Below, in pieces: positions 15,891 to 23,180 of a stretch of DNA of 31,790 nucleotides. Made by a program: the position numbers and the translations under genes. Position 1 is the first letter of the stretch. Each line of letters begins with the position of its first letter. The notes under the pieces are model-generated. The model had not been told where the DNA came from and searched no databases. It saw nothing but the letters and a program-made list of their open reading frames with translations. This DNA comes from an uncultured Ruminococcus sp. (lineage in GTDB: Bacteria > Bacillota > Clostridia > Oscillospirales > Ruminococcaceae): the NCBI GenBank assembly GCA_900545345.1, contig UQYQ01000024.1, forward strand, positions 1 to 31,790, read 5' to 3'.

Positions 15891-16121
15891 ATGCAGATTT
15901 CAGATGATAGAATAGATGATATTGTTAATATGATTGACAGCTTTATGGAAAACGACGGCGGTCATATGAACATCAAAGTTGAAAAAGACGGAAACATAAA
16001 GACAAACATAAAAAATTCTAAAACAGTTTCTGTTTCCAAATCACTCGATTGTATGGAGGGCACAGCTTGCAGTGTTCCTACACTATTTGAAGGAATGGAC
16101 AATCCGGAAGACGAAGAATAA
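15891..16121 (+). CDS. Small protein resembling the front half of the PFL radical domain, without the radical glycine
   Basis: 76 residues. The start ATG (15891) has AAAGGA upstream, 48 bases after the pflB stop. Residues 5-34 (DDRIDDIVNMIDSFMENDGG, then HMNIKV) align by eye with KEQIDNLVTILDGYAEEGGHHLNINV of the next gene, the segment that leads into the glycyl-radical loop in normal PFLs. The rest diverges: polar, with two cysteines (CMEGTAC) and an acidic end (MDNPEDEE). No RVSGYA loop is present, so it cannot carry the radical. It may be a docking partner, a placeholder for the radical subunit, or a decaying duplicate. Its intact frame, own ribosome site and position suggest that it is expressed. 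Confidence 0.7.
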   Translation: MQISDDRIDDIVNMIDSFMENDGGHMNIKVEKDGNIKTNIKNSKTVSVSKSLDCMEGTACSVPTLFEGMDNPEDEE

Positions 16122-16154
16122 AATTTTTTGTATAAAAAACAAGGAGGAAATATT

Positions 16155-16406
16155 ATGTCAAGAGTAAATGCGAATAAAGAACAGATTGATAATCTGGTTA
16201 CAATTTTAGACGGATATGCCGAAGAAGGCGGTCATCACCTAAACATTAATGTTTTATCCCGTGAAACTTTACTGGACGCACAAAAACATCCTGAGAAATA
16301 TCCGCAGCTTACAATTCGTGTATCAGGATACGCTGTCAACTTTGTTAAGCTGACAAAGCAACAGCAGGATGAGGTTATTTCAAGAACATTCCATGAAAAT
16401 TTATAA
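16155..16406 (+). CDS. Autonomous glycyl-radical subunit (GrcA/YfiD-like) of split PFL
   Basis: 83 residues. It starts at ATG 16155, behind an excellent AAGGAGGAAA site. It contains only the C-terminal glycyl-radical domain of PFL: ID..LDGYAEEGGHHLNINV, then LLDAQKHPEKYPQLTIRVSG and YAVNFVKLTKQQQDEV. G58 in RVSGYA corresponds to Gly734 of E. coli PFL, the site where the activase makes the radical. E. coli YfiD/GrcA is a comparable free-standing domain that repairs oxygen-cleaved PFL. Here, however, the large chain has no such domain of its own, so this protein should be an obligatory subunit rather than a spare part. An oxygen-damaged radical domain could then be replaced without remaking the large chain (inference). 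Confidence 0.88.
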   Translation: MSRVNANKEQIDNLVTILDGYAEEGGHHLNINVLSRETLLDAQKHPEKYPQLTIRVSGYAVNFVKLTKQQQDEVISRTFHENL

Positions 16407-16436
16407 TAATGCAAAAAATAATGTTTTCTTTAAAAA

Positions 16437-16460
16437 AAGCCAAAGGTTCTCCTTTGGCTT
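16437..16460 (+). terminator. Perfect hairpin between the radical subunit and pflA
   Basis: AAGCCAAAGG and CCTTTGGCTT with a TTCT loop. The plus strand has an A-tract before it and no T-run after it, so it is a poor terminator for these genes. It may be a partial terminator or a 3'-end stabiliser that lets the abundant PFL mRNAs outnumber pflA mRNA. On the minus strand it does have a T-run. Confidence 0.5.
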
Positions 16461-16494
16461 AAATATTAATTATTCTGAAAGGAATTTAAACAAT

Positions 16495-17244
16495 ATGCTT
16501 GGTCAAATTCACTCAATTGAAAGTTTCGGAACAGTAGACGGCCCCGGTATCAGAATGGTTGTCTTTACAAAAGGCTGTCCTATGAGATGTCAGTATTGCC
16601 ATAATCCTGACACATGGGATATGTCAGGCTCAACTATGATGAGTGTTGAAGAAATTCTTTCAAAATACAATTCTAAAAGAAACTTTTATAAAGGCGGCGG
16701 AATTACCGTCAGCGGCGGTGAACCGCTTTTGCAGATTGAGTTTGTTACCGAGCTTTTAAAGGCGGCAAAAGAACAGGGAATACACACCTGTGTTGACACA
16801 TCGGGTATAATATTCGATAAAAACAATTCTGAAAAGGTAAAACAGTTCGATGAGCTTGTAAAATACACCGATCTTTTCTTACTCGATATTAAACATATTG
16901 ATGATAAAGAGCATAAAAAGCTTACCTCACATTCCAACAAAAATATTCTTGATTTTACAAAGTATCTTGAACAAAAAAATATTCCTGTATGTATTCGTCA
17001 TGTTGTTGTTCCGGGTATAACATTTAATAGAGATTATCTGTTTGAACTGGGAAAATATATCGGAACACTAAAAAATCTCAAATCAATAGATGTTTTGGCT
17101 TATCACGATATGGGAAAAATTAAATATAAAAACTTAGGCATTGACTATCCTTTAAAGGATACACCGCCTCTTTCAAAGGAGGAAGCACTGAAAGCAAAGA
17201 AAATCATATTGCAAGGTGTTAAAAGCACAAGAATAAAAGGCTGA
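16495..17244 (+). CDS. pflA: Pyruvate formate-lyase-activating enzyme
   Basis: 249 residues. I start at ATG 16495, with GAAAGGAA upstream, and not at the longer open frame. It is a radical SAM enzyme: CPMRCQYCHNP holds the CxxxCxxC cluster ligands, SGGEPLLQ is the SAM amino-group motif (GGE), and FGTVDGPGIRMVVFTKGC is the activase signature. It abstracts a hydrogen from the radical glycine, which here lies in the separate 83-residue subunit. It has the normal PflA length and no extra ferredoxin domain, as expected for PFL rather than for other glycyl-radical enzymes. A hairpin separates it from the preceding gene, and two terminators follow. Confidence 0.94.
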   Translation: MLGQIHSIESFGTVDGPGIRMVVFTKGCPMRCQYCHNPDTWDMSGSTMMSVEEILSKYNSKRNFYKGGGITVSGGEPLLQIEFVTELLKAAKEQGIHTCVDTSGIIFDKNNSEKVKQFDELVKYTDLFLLDIKHIDDKEHKKLTSHSNKNILDFTKYLEQKNIPVCIRHVVVPGITFNRDYLFELGKYIGTLKNLKSIDVLAYHDMGKIKYKNLGIDYPLKDTPPLSKEEALKAKKIILQGVKSTRIKG

Positions 17245-17260
17245 GAAAAACTTCTCAGCC
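17239..17260 (-). terminator. Terminator hairpin overlapping the pflA stop, suited to the hydF side
   Basis: A perfect 9-bp stem GGCTGAGAA / TTCTCAGCC with a four-base loop. On the minus strand it is followed by TTTTATTC, so it can end the hydE-hydG-hydF transcript. On the plus strand the downstream bases are ATAAAAAA, a poor tail. Confidence 0.65.
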
Positions 17261-17283
17261 ATAAAAAATCAGATTATTTTTTC

Positions 17284-17321
17284 GGGAAAGCCCTATTCTG
17301 TTGGGCTTTCCCTATTTTTTT
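17284..17321 (+). terminator. Strong intrinsic terminator of the pfl operon
   Basis: A 10-bp stem GGGAAAGCCC / GGGCTTTCCC with a nine-base loop, then TA and seven T. It ends plus-strand transcription from pflB-pflA just before the convergent hydF gene. Confidence 0.85.
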
Positions 17322-17352
17322 AGAACTCAAAAAATTATCAGCCTGTAATAAT

Positions 17353-18552
17353 TTAATATGAAATCTTATCTAAGATATTATTCAAATACGCAATAATAAC
17401 ACCGTAGTTTGACATTGCAACTCCTTGACTCTTCGCTTTCTCAATTCTTGAAAGCACATACTTTCTGTTAAACATACATGCTCCGCACTGAATTATCAAA
17501 TCGTATCGTGACAAATCATCAGGAAAATCAGGTCCGCTCACAATATCCACAGTCAGACCCTGCCCTGCCTTTTTTCTCAGCATTTTAGGAATTTTTTCTC
17601 TTCCTATATCCTCAGTCAGCGGTGCATGAGTACAAGCCTCTGCAATAAGTACTCTTGACTTTTCAGTTAATAATTCTACCGCTTCAGCAGATTTTATATA
17701 ATACTCCAAATCACCTTTATATCCGGCAAACAGAGTTGAGAATGAAGTCAGCATACTGTCTTTCGGCTTCTTGTCATAGACTATTCTAAAGACCTGTGAA
17801 TCTGTAATTATAAGCTTTGGAGGATTTTTTAAAGCATTCAGGGTTTCATCGATTCTGTCGGTTGTACAACTCATAACAAGACACTTTTTATCAAGCAAAT
17901 CACGAATTGTCTGAACCTGAGGAAGAATAAGTCTGCCCTTCGGTGCCTGAATATCCTGCGGCATAACCAAAAGCACTAAGTCACCGTCACTAACTAAATT
18001 CCCCGTTATACTTCGGCTTCCGAAGTCTTCGGGAATAAGTCTTATAAGCATATCCTTAAATTTTTCTGTAAGATTTTTAGTTTTGTTGCTTATAATTAAC
18101 GGTTCTTCCTTGGTAATCCTTTGAATCTCTTTTTTCATATTTGAAATTTGATTTTCGGATAAAGTATCAGACTTACTGATTATTGAAAGCAAAGGTGTGC
18201 CTTTGTCTTTAAAATATTTAACCCATTCGAATTCCTTTTTAAAATCAAAATCTGAAAACAAAATCACGGCTATATCTGTTTTTTCTGCCGCTTTTTTAGT
18301 TTTTTCAACCCTGATTTGACCTAACTCACCGATATCGTCAAAACCTGCTGTATCGATAAGCACACAAGCACCCAAACCTGCTATCTCCATAGATTTAAAA
18401 ACAGGGTCGGTTGTTGTCCCTGCAACATCCGAAACAATTGAAATCTGCTGTTTTGTAAACGAATTGATAAGAGTCGATTTTCCTACGTTTCTTTTTCCGA
18501 AAAAACCAATGTGAAGCCTGTCAGACCTTGGTGTTTCATTTAATGTCGGCAT
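17353..18552 (-). CDS. hydF: [FeFe]-hydrogenase maturation GTPase HydF
   Basis: 399 residues. HydF is the scaffold that assembles the diiron subcluster and transfers it to apo-hydrogenase. The N-terminal GTPase domain has the P-loop GKRNVGKST (about 19-27), the switch region GTTTDPV, DTAGFDDIG and SKSD. A dimerisation domain follows. The C-terminal cluster domain has EACTHAPL, then IQCGACMFNRK: the C-x-H ... C-x2-C ligands for the [4Fe-4S] cluster. I start at ATG 18552, with GGGAG upstream, rather than at the TTG six codons earlier. It is last in the regulator-hydE-hydG-hydF unit, 35 bases after hydG. Confidence 0.95.
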   Translation of the reverse strand: MPTLNETPRSDRLHIGFFGKRNVGKSTLINSFTKQQISIVSDVAGTTTDPVFKSMEIAGLGACVLIDTAGFDDIGELGQIRVEKTKKAAEKTDIAVILFSDFDFKKEFEWVKYFKDKGTPLLSIISKSDTLSENQISNMKKEIQRITKEEPLIISNKTKNLTEKFKDMLIRLIPEDFGSRSITGNLVSDGDLVLLVMPQDIQAPKGRLILPQVQTIRDLLDKKCLVMSCTTDRIDETLNALKNPPKLIITDSQVFRIVYDKKPKDSMLTSFSTLFAGYKGDLEYYIKSAEAVELLTEKSRVLIAEACTHAPLTEDIGREKIPKMLRKKAGQGLTVDIVSGPDFPDDLSRYDLIIQCGACMFNRKYVLSRIEKAKSQGVAMSNYGVIIAYLNNILDKISY

Positions 18553-18587
18553 ATAATCTCCCGCTTTCAAAATATATTATTTGCTTA

Positions 18588-20009
18588 TTAGAATCTGAAA
18601 TCTCTGTCGCCAAGATGAATTTTCTCAATTCTTTCTTTTGCAATGCTTCTTGTCTTTTCATTCGGAATAAGCTCTAACTGCTTGCTTATCAAAGCTTCTC
18701 CCTTTGCTTTTGTATCTTCACTTGCATAATCCTCTAAATACTCTTTCAAAGTCATTAAAGCATTAGGCTGACAGCAGTTTGCAATCTGACCTGATTTACA
18801 CAAGCTCATAAATCTGTCACCTGTCCTGCCCTCTCTATAACAAGCCGTGCAGAAGCTTGGAATATATCCAAGTTCTAAAAGCCAGTTTACAACCTCGTCA
18901 AGTGTACGAGTGTCGGTAACATCAAACTGTGCTGAGTTGTCCTCCTCAGGCTCAGGGTCAACATAGCCGCCGACACTTGTTCTTGAGCCTCCGCTGATTT
19001 GTGACACACCCAGCTTTAATACTCTTTCCCTTGATTTTTGAGATTCACGTGTTGAAATAATCATGCCAGTATATGGTACTGCAATTCTTATTACTGCTAC
19101 AATTTTAGCAAAAATATCATCGGAAATTGCATTTGAAAAGTCTGCTTTGTCAATATCGTCAGCACCGCAGATTCTCGGAACAGAAATAGTATGAGGACCC
19201 ACTCCGTGAACAGCCTCTAAGTGTTCGGCGTGCATTAAAAGACCGACAAAATCATATTTATACATTTCAAGTCCGAACAAAACACCGATACCGACATCGT
19301 CAATACCGCCTTCCATTGCCCTGTCCATAGCCTCTGTGTGATAAGCATAATTATGCTTAGGACCTGTCGGATGCAAAAGCTCGTAATCATGCTTATTATA
19401 TGTTTCCTGGAATAGAATATAGGTGCCGATACCTGCTTCTTTCAGCTTTCTGTAATTCTCAACGGTGGTTGCGGCTATATTTACATTAACACGGCGAATG
19501 GCACCGTTTTTATGTTTGATAGAATAAATGGTTTTAATGCTCTCTAAAATATATTCAATCGGGTTGTTTACAGGGTCTTCACCTGATTCAATGGCAAGTC
19601 TTTTATGACCCATATCCTGGAGTGCAATAACTTCTTTTTTAATTTCCTCCTGAGTCAGCTTCTTTCGGCTTATATGCTTATTGCAATGATGATAAGGGCA
19701 GTATGTACAGCCGTTCACACAGTAATTTGAAAGATAAAGCGGTGCAAACATTACTATTCTGTCACCATACAGCTTTTGTTTGATTTCAATGGCAAGCTCC
19801 TTCATAGCTTCAATACATTCGGGAATTTCGCATTCAAGCAAAACTGCCGCTTCCCTGTGGGTTAAGCCCTTGCAGTCCTTTGCTCTTTCGATAAGTGACA
19901 TTATATATTCCTTGTCATTCTTACGATTTTGAGCCTCTTTTAAAGTGTCTAAAATCTCCTCATCGTTTATAAATTCCTCGGCCTTTAATGATTTAACATC
20001 GTATTTCAT
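18588..20009 (-). CDS. hydG: [FeFe]-hydrogenase maturase HydG (tyrosine lyase)
   Basis: 473 residues, normal length. HydG is a radical SAM enzyme that splits tyrosine to give the CO and cyanide ligands of the H-cluster. The SAM cluster motif is NYCVNGCTYCPYHH (C97, C101, C104). The second, auxiliary cluster is bound by the C-terminal CTACYREGRTGDRF..., a C-x2-C pair with the third Cys 22 residues further, within NCCQPNALMT. The start has AAGGAGAGAG upstream. It lies between hydE and hydF, the common order in Clostridia for the three maturases. All three are required for both hydrogenases encoded upstream. Confidence 0.97.
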   Translation of the reverse strand: MKYDVKSLKAEEFINDEEILDTLKEAQNRKNDKEYIMSLIERAKDCKGLTHREAAVLLECEIPECIEAMKELAIEIKQKLYGDRIVMFAPLYLSNYCVNGCTYCPYHHCNKHISRKKLTQEEIKKEVIALQDMGHKRLAIESGEDPVNNPIEYILESIKTIYSIKHKNGAIRRVNVNIAATTVENYRKLKEAGIGTYILFQETYNKHDYELLHPTGPKHNYAYHTEAMDRAMEGGIDDVGIGVLFGLEMYKYDFVGLLMHAEHLEAVHGVGPHTISVPRICGADDIDKADFSNAISDDIFAKIVAVIRIAVPYTGMIISTRESQKSRERVLKLGVSQISGGSRTSVGGYVDPEPEEDNSAQFDVTDTRTLDEVVNWLLELGYIPSFCTACYREGRTGDRFMSLCKSGQIANCCQPNALMTLKEYLEDYASEDTKAKGEALISKQLELIPNEKTRSIAKERIEKIHLGDRDFRF

Positions 20010-20068
20010 ATTCTCTCTCCTTAGTGTATAAATAAATTCATTAATCAGTTTTCAGAAGAAAACATTAA

Positions 20069-21124
20069 TTATCCATTGTCAATTTTTCTGAAGTCGCCCC
20101 TGTCAGTCACTATCTCATAACCTATGCTTTTCATTCTGTTATTAAGACAAACCTTACATTGTGCAGATTCATCACCGGTGCAAATTTTATTGTCATATAA
20201 CAAATATTTGGCTCTCACCTCAGTCGGTGACAAGTTCGGCATAACCACATTAGCACCTGCCAAAATCCCTTGTTCTCTTCCTGTGTTTGAAATAGTTCCA
20301 AGTGCCGTTGTGGCAGGGAGCAAAACATTCGGCTTCATAAGCCTTATGAGCGACAGCATAAAAAGAGTGTTGTTAAGGCTTCCCTGTTTTTCATTTTTAA
20401 ACGGAGTGTCATGCTGAGGAATAAACGGACCTATTCCGACCATTTCGGGGTCAAGTTTTTTAATAAACAGCATATCCTCTGCTAGATTTTCAGCCGTCTG
20501 AAAAGGTGAACCAACCATAAAGCCGCAGCCTGTCTGATATCCGATTTTCTTTAAATTTAGCAAACATTCCTGCCTGTGTTCTGCTGTCAGATTATCAGGG
20601 TGAAGCTTTGAATAATGCTCAAAATTTGCCGTTTCATGACGAAGAAGATATCTGTCGGCACCTGCATCAAAAAGTCTTTTATAGCTGTCTTTGCTTCTCT
20701 CACCGAGTGAAAGGGTTATCGCACAGTCCGGATATGAACTTTTTATGCAATTTATAATGTCACAAAACACATTATCATTAAAATACGAATCCTCTCCGCC
20801 TTGAAGTACAAAGGTTCTGAATCCCAGCTCATAACCCTCGTCACAGCATTTTAAAATATCTTCTTTGCTCAATCTGTAACGCTCGGCATTTTTATTAGAA
20901 CGTCTTAAACCGCAATAATAACAGTCATTTTTACAATAGCTTGAAAATTCAATAAGACCTCTGATAAAAATCTTTTTTCCGAAAACCTTGTCTGCTGCTT
21001 CCCTTGCCTCTTTCGCAGCATATTCTCTGTCCTCTTTTGTATATGTTCCGATAAGCTGTATAAATTCTGACTTTGTTAAGATTTGTTCATTTTTCAGCTT
21101 ATTAATCAGCTCTTTATTATTCAT
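20069..21124 (-). CDS. hydE: [FeFe]-hydrogenase maturase HydE
   Basis: 351 residues. HydE is a radical SAM enzyme acting in synthesis of the H-cluster diiron unit. The SAM cluster motif YCKNDCYYCGLRRSN (C64, C68, C71) follows the typical RGLIEFSSYC sequence. GGEDSYF supplies the SAM-binding GGE. A C-terminal cysteine cluster (CTGDESAQCKVCLNNRM) corresponds to the optional second [Fe-S] site seen in some HydE proteins. The ATG follows AAGAGGTAG. The gene starts 17 bases after the small TM1266-type regulator, so the two are translated from the same message. Confidence 0.95.
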   Translation of the reverse strand: MNNKELINKLKNEQILTKSEFIQLIGTYTKEDREYAAKEAREAADKVFGKKIFIRGLIEFSSYCKNDCYYCGLRRSNKNAERYRLSKEDILKCCDEGYELGFRTFVLQGGEDSYFNDNVFCDIINCIKSSYPDCAITLSLGERSKDSYKRLFDAGADRYLLRHETANFEHYSKLHPDNLTAEHRQECLLNLKKIGYQTGCGFMVGSPFQTAENLAEDMLFIKKLDPEMVGIGPFIPQHDTPFKNEKQGSLNNTLFMLSLIRLMKPNVLLPATTALGTISNTGREQGILAGANVVMPNLSPTEVRAKYLLYDNKICTGDESAQCKVCLNNRMKSIGYEIVTDRGDFRKIDNG

Positions 21125-21141
21125 AAACTACCTCTTAAATT

Positions 21142-21402
21142 CTAAAGCTTTGAATAAACTGTCTTTACTGTTATGTTTTTAATCATTCCCAGCTTTCCTG
21201 ATATTGCACCAATGATATCACTCGGTGCGTCAACTGCAACACTTATCACATTTACATTCTTTTTTTGATAAGGTATGCCCATTCTTCCGATAATATATTT
21301 TGAATAATCGTGAAGAATTTTGTTTAGCTTTTCAGTCTGCTCGATTTCTTCAACTATTATCGCAATAATTGCCAGCCTTGTATCACTATTTTCAGACACC
21401 AT
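21142..21402 (-). CDS. TM1266-type iron-only hydrogenase system regulator
   Basis: 86 residues. I start at ATG 21402, with TTGGAG six bases upstream; the frame can be extended four codons to a TTG. The whole protein is one ACT/NikR-C-like ferredoxin fold: beta strand RLAIIAIIVEE, helix with EKLNKILHDYSKYIIGRMGIPY, a second strand VNVISVAVDAP, then DIIGAISGKLGMIKNITVKTVY. This pattern matches the small family named after Thermotoga TM1266, annotated as an iron-only hydrogenase system regulator and found next to hyd genes. It lacks a DNA-binding domain. It might sense a ligand or partner, but its mechanism is not known to me. Confidence 0.82.
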   Translation of the reverse strand: MVSENSDTRLAIIAIIVEEIEQTEKLNKILHDYSKYIIGRMGIPYQKKNVNVISVAVDAPSDIIGAISGKLGMIKNITVKTVYSKL

Positions 21403-21610
21403 ACATTTCTCCAATCCTCAATTCAAATAAAAAAATCCTTTTGCCGGGTAAAGACAAAAGGATAGAACTTACGCTTTTCAGACTAAAAACTCTAATCTGT
21501 AAAAGTTTTCACTATACTCTCGCCTTCAGACTCAGGTTTGTCCCTTGCCGTTTGGAACGATTTTGATTTTTTAATGCTTGCAGTCCGGAGCATAATCCTT
21601 TCTGTTTGCA
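21403..21610 (-). ncRNA. Structured leader RNA of the hydE operon, candidate riboswitch or attenuator
   Basis: About 205 bases between the promoter and the regulator start. On the minus strand its 5' part has AAAGGAT (21601-21595), complementary to ATCCTTT (21463-21457), which is also one arm of the intrinsic terminator. The two pairings exclude each other, as in transcription-controlling riboswitches. Between them are a stem AUGCU/AGCAU, a CGUU/AACG hairpin and a 7-bp hairpin (21499-21493 with 21485-21479). I compared it from memory with the T-box, SAM, TPP, FMN, cobalamin, glycine, lysine, Moco, THF, ZTP and NiCo classes and found no match. The ligand is unknown. Confidence 0.55.
21435..21463 (-). 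terminator. Intrinsic terminator inside the hydE-operon leader
   Basis: On the minus strand ATCCTTTTG pairs with CAAAAGGAT around an 11-base loop, followed by TTTTTT. It lies upstream of the first gene, so full termination would silence the operon. It is the expected switch element of the leader. Confidence 0.8.
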
Positions 21611-21615
21611 ATTTT

Positions 21616-21644
21616 ATTTTATCATACAGGCAAATAAAAGTCAA
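21616..21644 (-). promoter_or_regulatory. Promoter of the hydE-hydG-hydF unit
   Basis: On the minus strand TTGACT (21644-21639), exactly 17 bases, then TAAAAT (21621-21616). It is placed just after the terminator of the upstream hydrogenase operon. Confidence 0.65.
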
Positions 21645-21662
21645 TATCAATTAAAAACAATA

Positions 21663-21689
21663 AAAGCTCTCAGCCAAGCTAAGAGCTTT
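21663..21689 (-). terminator. Intrinsic terminator of the HydS-HydA2 operon
   Basis: On the minus strand AAAGCTCTTAGC pairs with GCTGAGAGCTTT (one T-G pair) around TTG, followed by TATTGTTTTT. It begins 18 bases after the hydrogenase stop codon. Confidence 0.8.
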
Positions 21690-21707
21690 GTATTTTTATT
21701 AAAATTA

Positions 21708-23144
21708 TCAGGTTAAGATACTGATTGCATCAGTAATGGTTTTCTCCATAGCTTCTTTACCGTATTTATCAACTTCATTCTTATCCTTATTAGCCTCGTG
21801 AGTCAAACATCCTGCACCGCCGATACATCCGCCGACGCAAGCCATTCCCTCAATGAAGTTATTAGGGCGAATACCCTTAGAAGCTTTTAAAAGTGCTATG
21901 TTACATTGTTCAATTCCGTCACACGAAACAGCATTAAGTGCGAAGTCATTGTTCTGTTCTTTAAGTGCCTGAGCCACTGCGTCTGAAAGTCCTCCGCTTC
22001 TTGCAAAAATTCTTCCGTAATAAGAAGCGTTATCTAAAACTCCCTCTTCAAGCTCGGTGATTTCCATATCCCTGCTGTCAAACAAAGCCTGAAGCTCTTC
22101 AAAGGTTAAAACGCTGTCAATATATTTTGCAACACGCTCTTTTTTTACTTCCATTTTCTTAGCTGTACAAGGACCTATAAAAACAACCTTACATTTCGGG
22201 TCAATCTTTTTGATATATTCGGCTATAGTAGCCATAGGTGAAAGATTGTGAGAAATATTTTCAGTGAGCATCGGATAGCGTTTTTCAATAAAATCAACAA
22301 ATGCAGGACAGCACGAGCTTGTCAAGAAGCCTTTTTCGGCAAGCTCCTGAGCCTCAGCGTATGCTACCATATCCGCACCGAGAGCAGCTTCAACAACACT
22401 ATGAAAGCCAAGCTCTTTTATTCCGGAAATCACCTGTCCGAGCTTTGCATATGTAAACTGACTGGAAATCGACGGAGCGACAACAGCATAAACTCTAACC
22501 TGATTATCGTCCTTAGCTTTATTTAAAATATCGATAACGTCAAGTATATACGACTTATCCATAATTGCCCCGAACGGACACATATAAACACAGGCACCGC
22601 ACGAAATGCACTTTGAATTGTCAATGCTTGCGGCTTTCGTTTCTTCGTCCATACTTATAGCTTTCACCTTGCAAGCCTTTTCACAAGGACGCTTAAAGTC
22701 CTGAATTGCCGAATAAGGACAAGCAGCAGCACATTTTCCGCAGTTTACACACTTATCTTTATCAATAACCGCTTTTTGATTTTTGTCAAAGCTTATAGCT
22801 CCTACCTTGCATGCATCTTCGCATCGGTGAGCAATACAGCCTCTGCACGACTCAGTTACAGAGTAACCGCCCAGCGGGCATTCATCGCAGGCAATTTCGA
22901 TTACCTCAATAACATTCGGATTATCCTTATCTCCTCCTGCTGCAAGTTTTATTCTTTCCGAAACAATAGCACGCTCTTTATAAATACAGCATCTCATTGT
23001 CGGTTCATTTTTAACAACAGTTTTAGCAATATCGTTAAAGTGCTCAAATGCAAGCTCACCGCTCCATGCATGGCGTGCAACCTCACGAAGCACTTTGTAT
23101 TTCAAATATTGTACCTGAGTATCAAATTTTCTGAGTTTTTTCAT
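21708..23144 (-). CDS. hydA2: Monomeric [FeFe]-hydrogenase (HydA2-type, group B-like)
   Basis: 478 residues. It catalyses H2 formation or uptake with ferredoxin-type electrons. The N-terminal half is cysteine-rich: CDECPLGG and CRGCIAHRCEDACK (86-112), CVNCGKCAAACP (132-143), CEKACK (154-159) and CISCGACVYMCP (179-190), enough for several [4Fe-4S] clusters. The H-cluster motifs are TSSCCPAF (C278, C279), IGPCTAKK (C326) and MACVGGCIGGAGC (C436, C440). These differ from the TSCCPxW and MPCxxKK of bifurcating HydA and look like group B. All H-cluster cysteines are present, so it should be catalytic. It resembles the non-bifurcating HydA2 reported in R. albus, encoded near hydS there too. It is last in its operon, with GGAG upstream of the ATG. 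Confidence 0.9.
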   Translation of the reverse strand: MKKLRKFDTQVQYLKYKVLREVARHAWSGELAFEHFNDIAKTVVKNEPTMRCCIYKERAIVSERIKLAAGGDKDNPNVIEVIEIACDECPLGGYSVTESCRGCIAHRCEDACKVGAISFDKNQKAVIDKDKCVNCGKCAAACPYSAIQDFKRPCEKACKVKAISMDEETKAASIDNSKCISCGACVYMCPFGAIMDKSYILDVIDILNKAKDDNQVRVYAVVAPSISSQFTYAKLGQVISGIKELGFHSVVEAALGADMVAYAEAQELAEKGFLTSSCCPAFVDFIEKRYPMLTENISHNLSPMATIAEYIKKIDPKCKVVFIGPCTAKKMEVKKERVAKYIDSVLTFEELQALFDSRDMEITELEEGVLDNASYYGRIFARSGGLSDAVAQALKEQNNDFALNAVSCDGIEQCNIALLKASKGIRPNNFIEGMACVGGCIGGAGCLTHEANKDKNEVDKYGKEAMEKTITDAISILT

Positions 23145-23180
23145 TTTATCTCCATTCTTATATAAAGAAGAATTGTACTT

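Noticed and set aside
15830..16406. PFL broken by a frameshift or sequencing error
   Set aside because: The segment before the radical loop is present twice in separate frames with their own ribosome sites, and the large chain ends in a unique acidic tail. Joining frames does not rebuild a normal PFL.
21403..21610. Assignment of the hydE leader to a known riboswitch class
   Set aside because: I compared it from memory with T-box, SAM, TPP, FMN, cobalamin, glycine, lysine, Moco, THF, ZTP, NiCo and c-di-GMP consensus cores and found none of their invariant segments.
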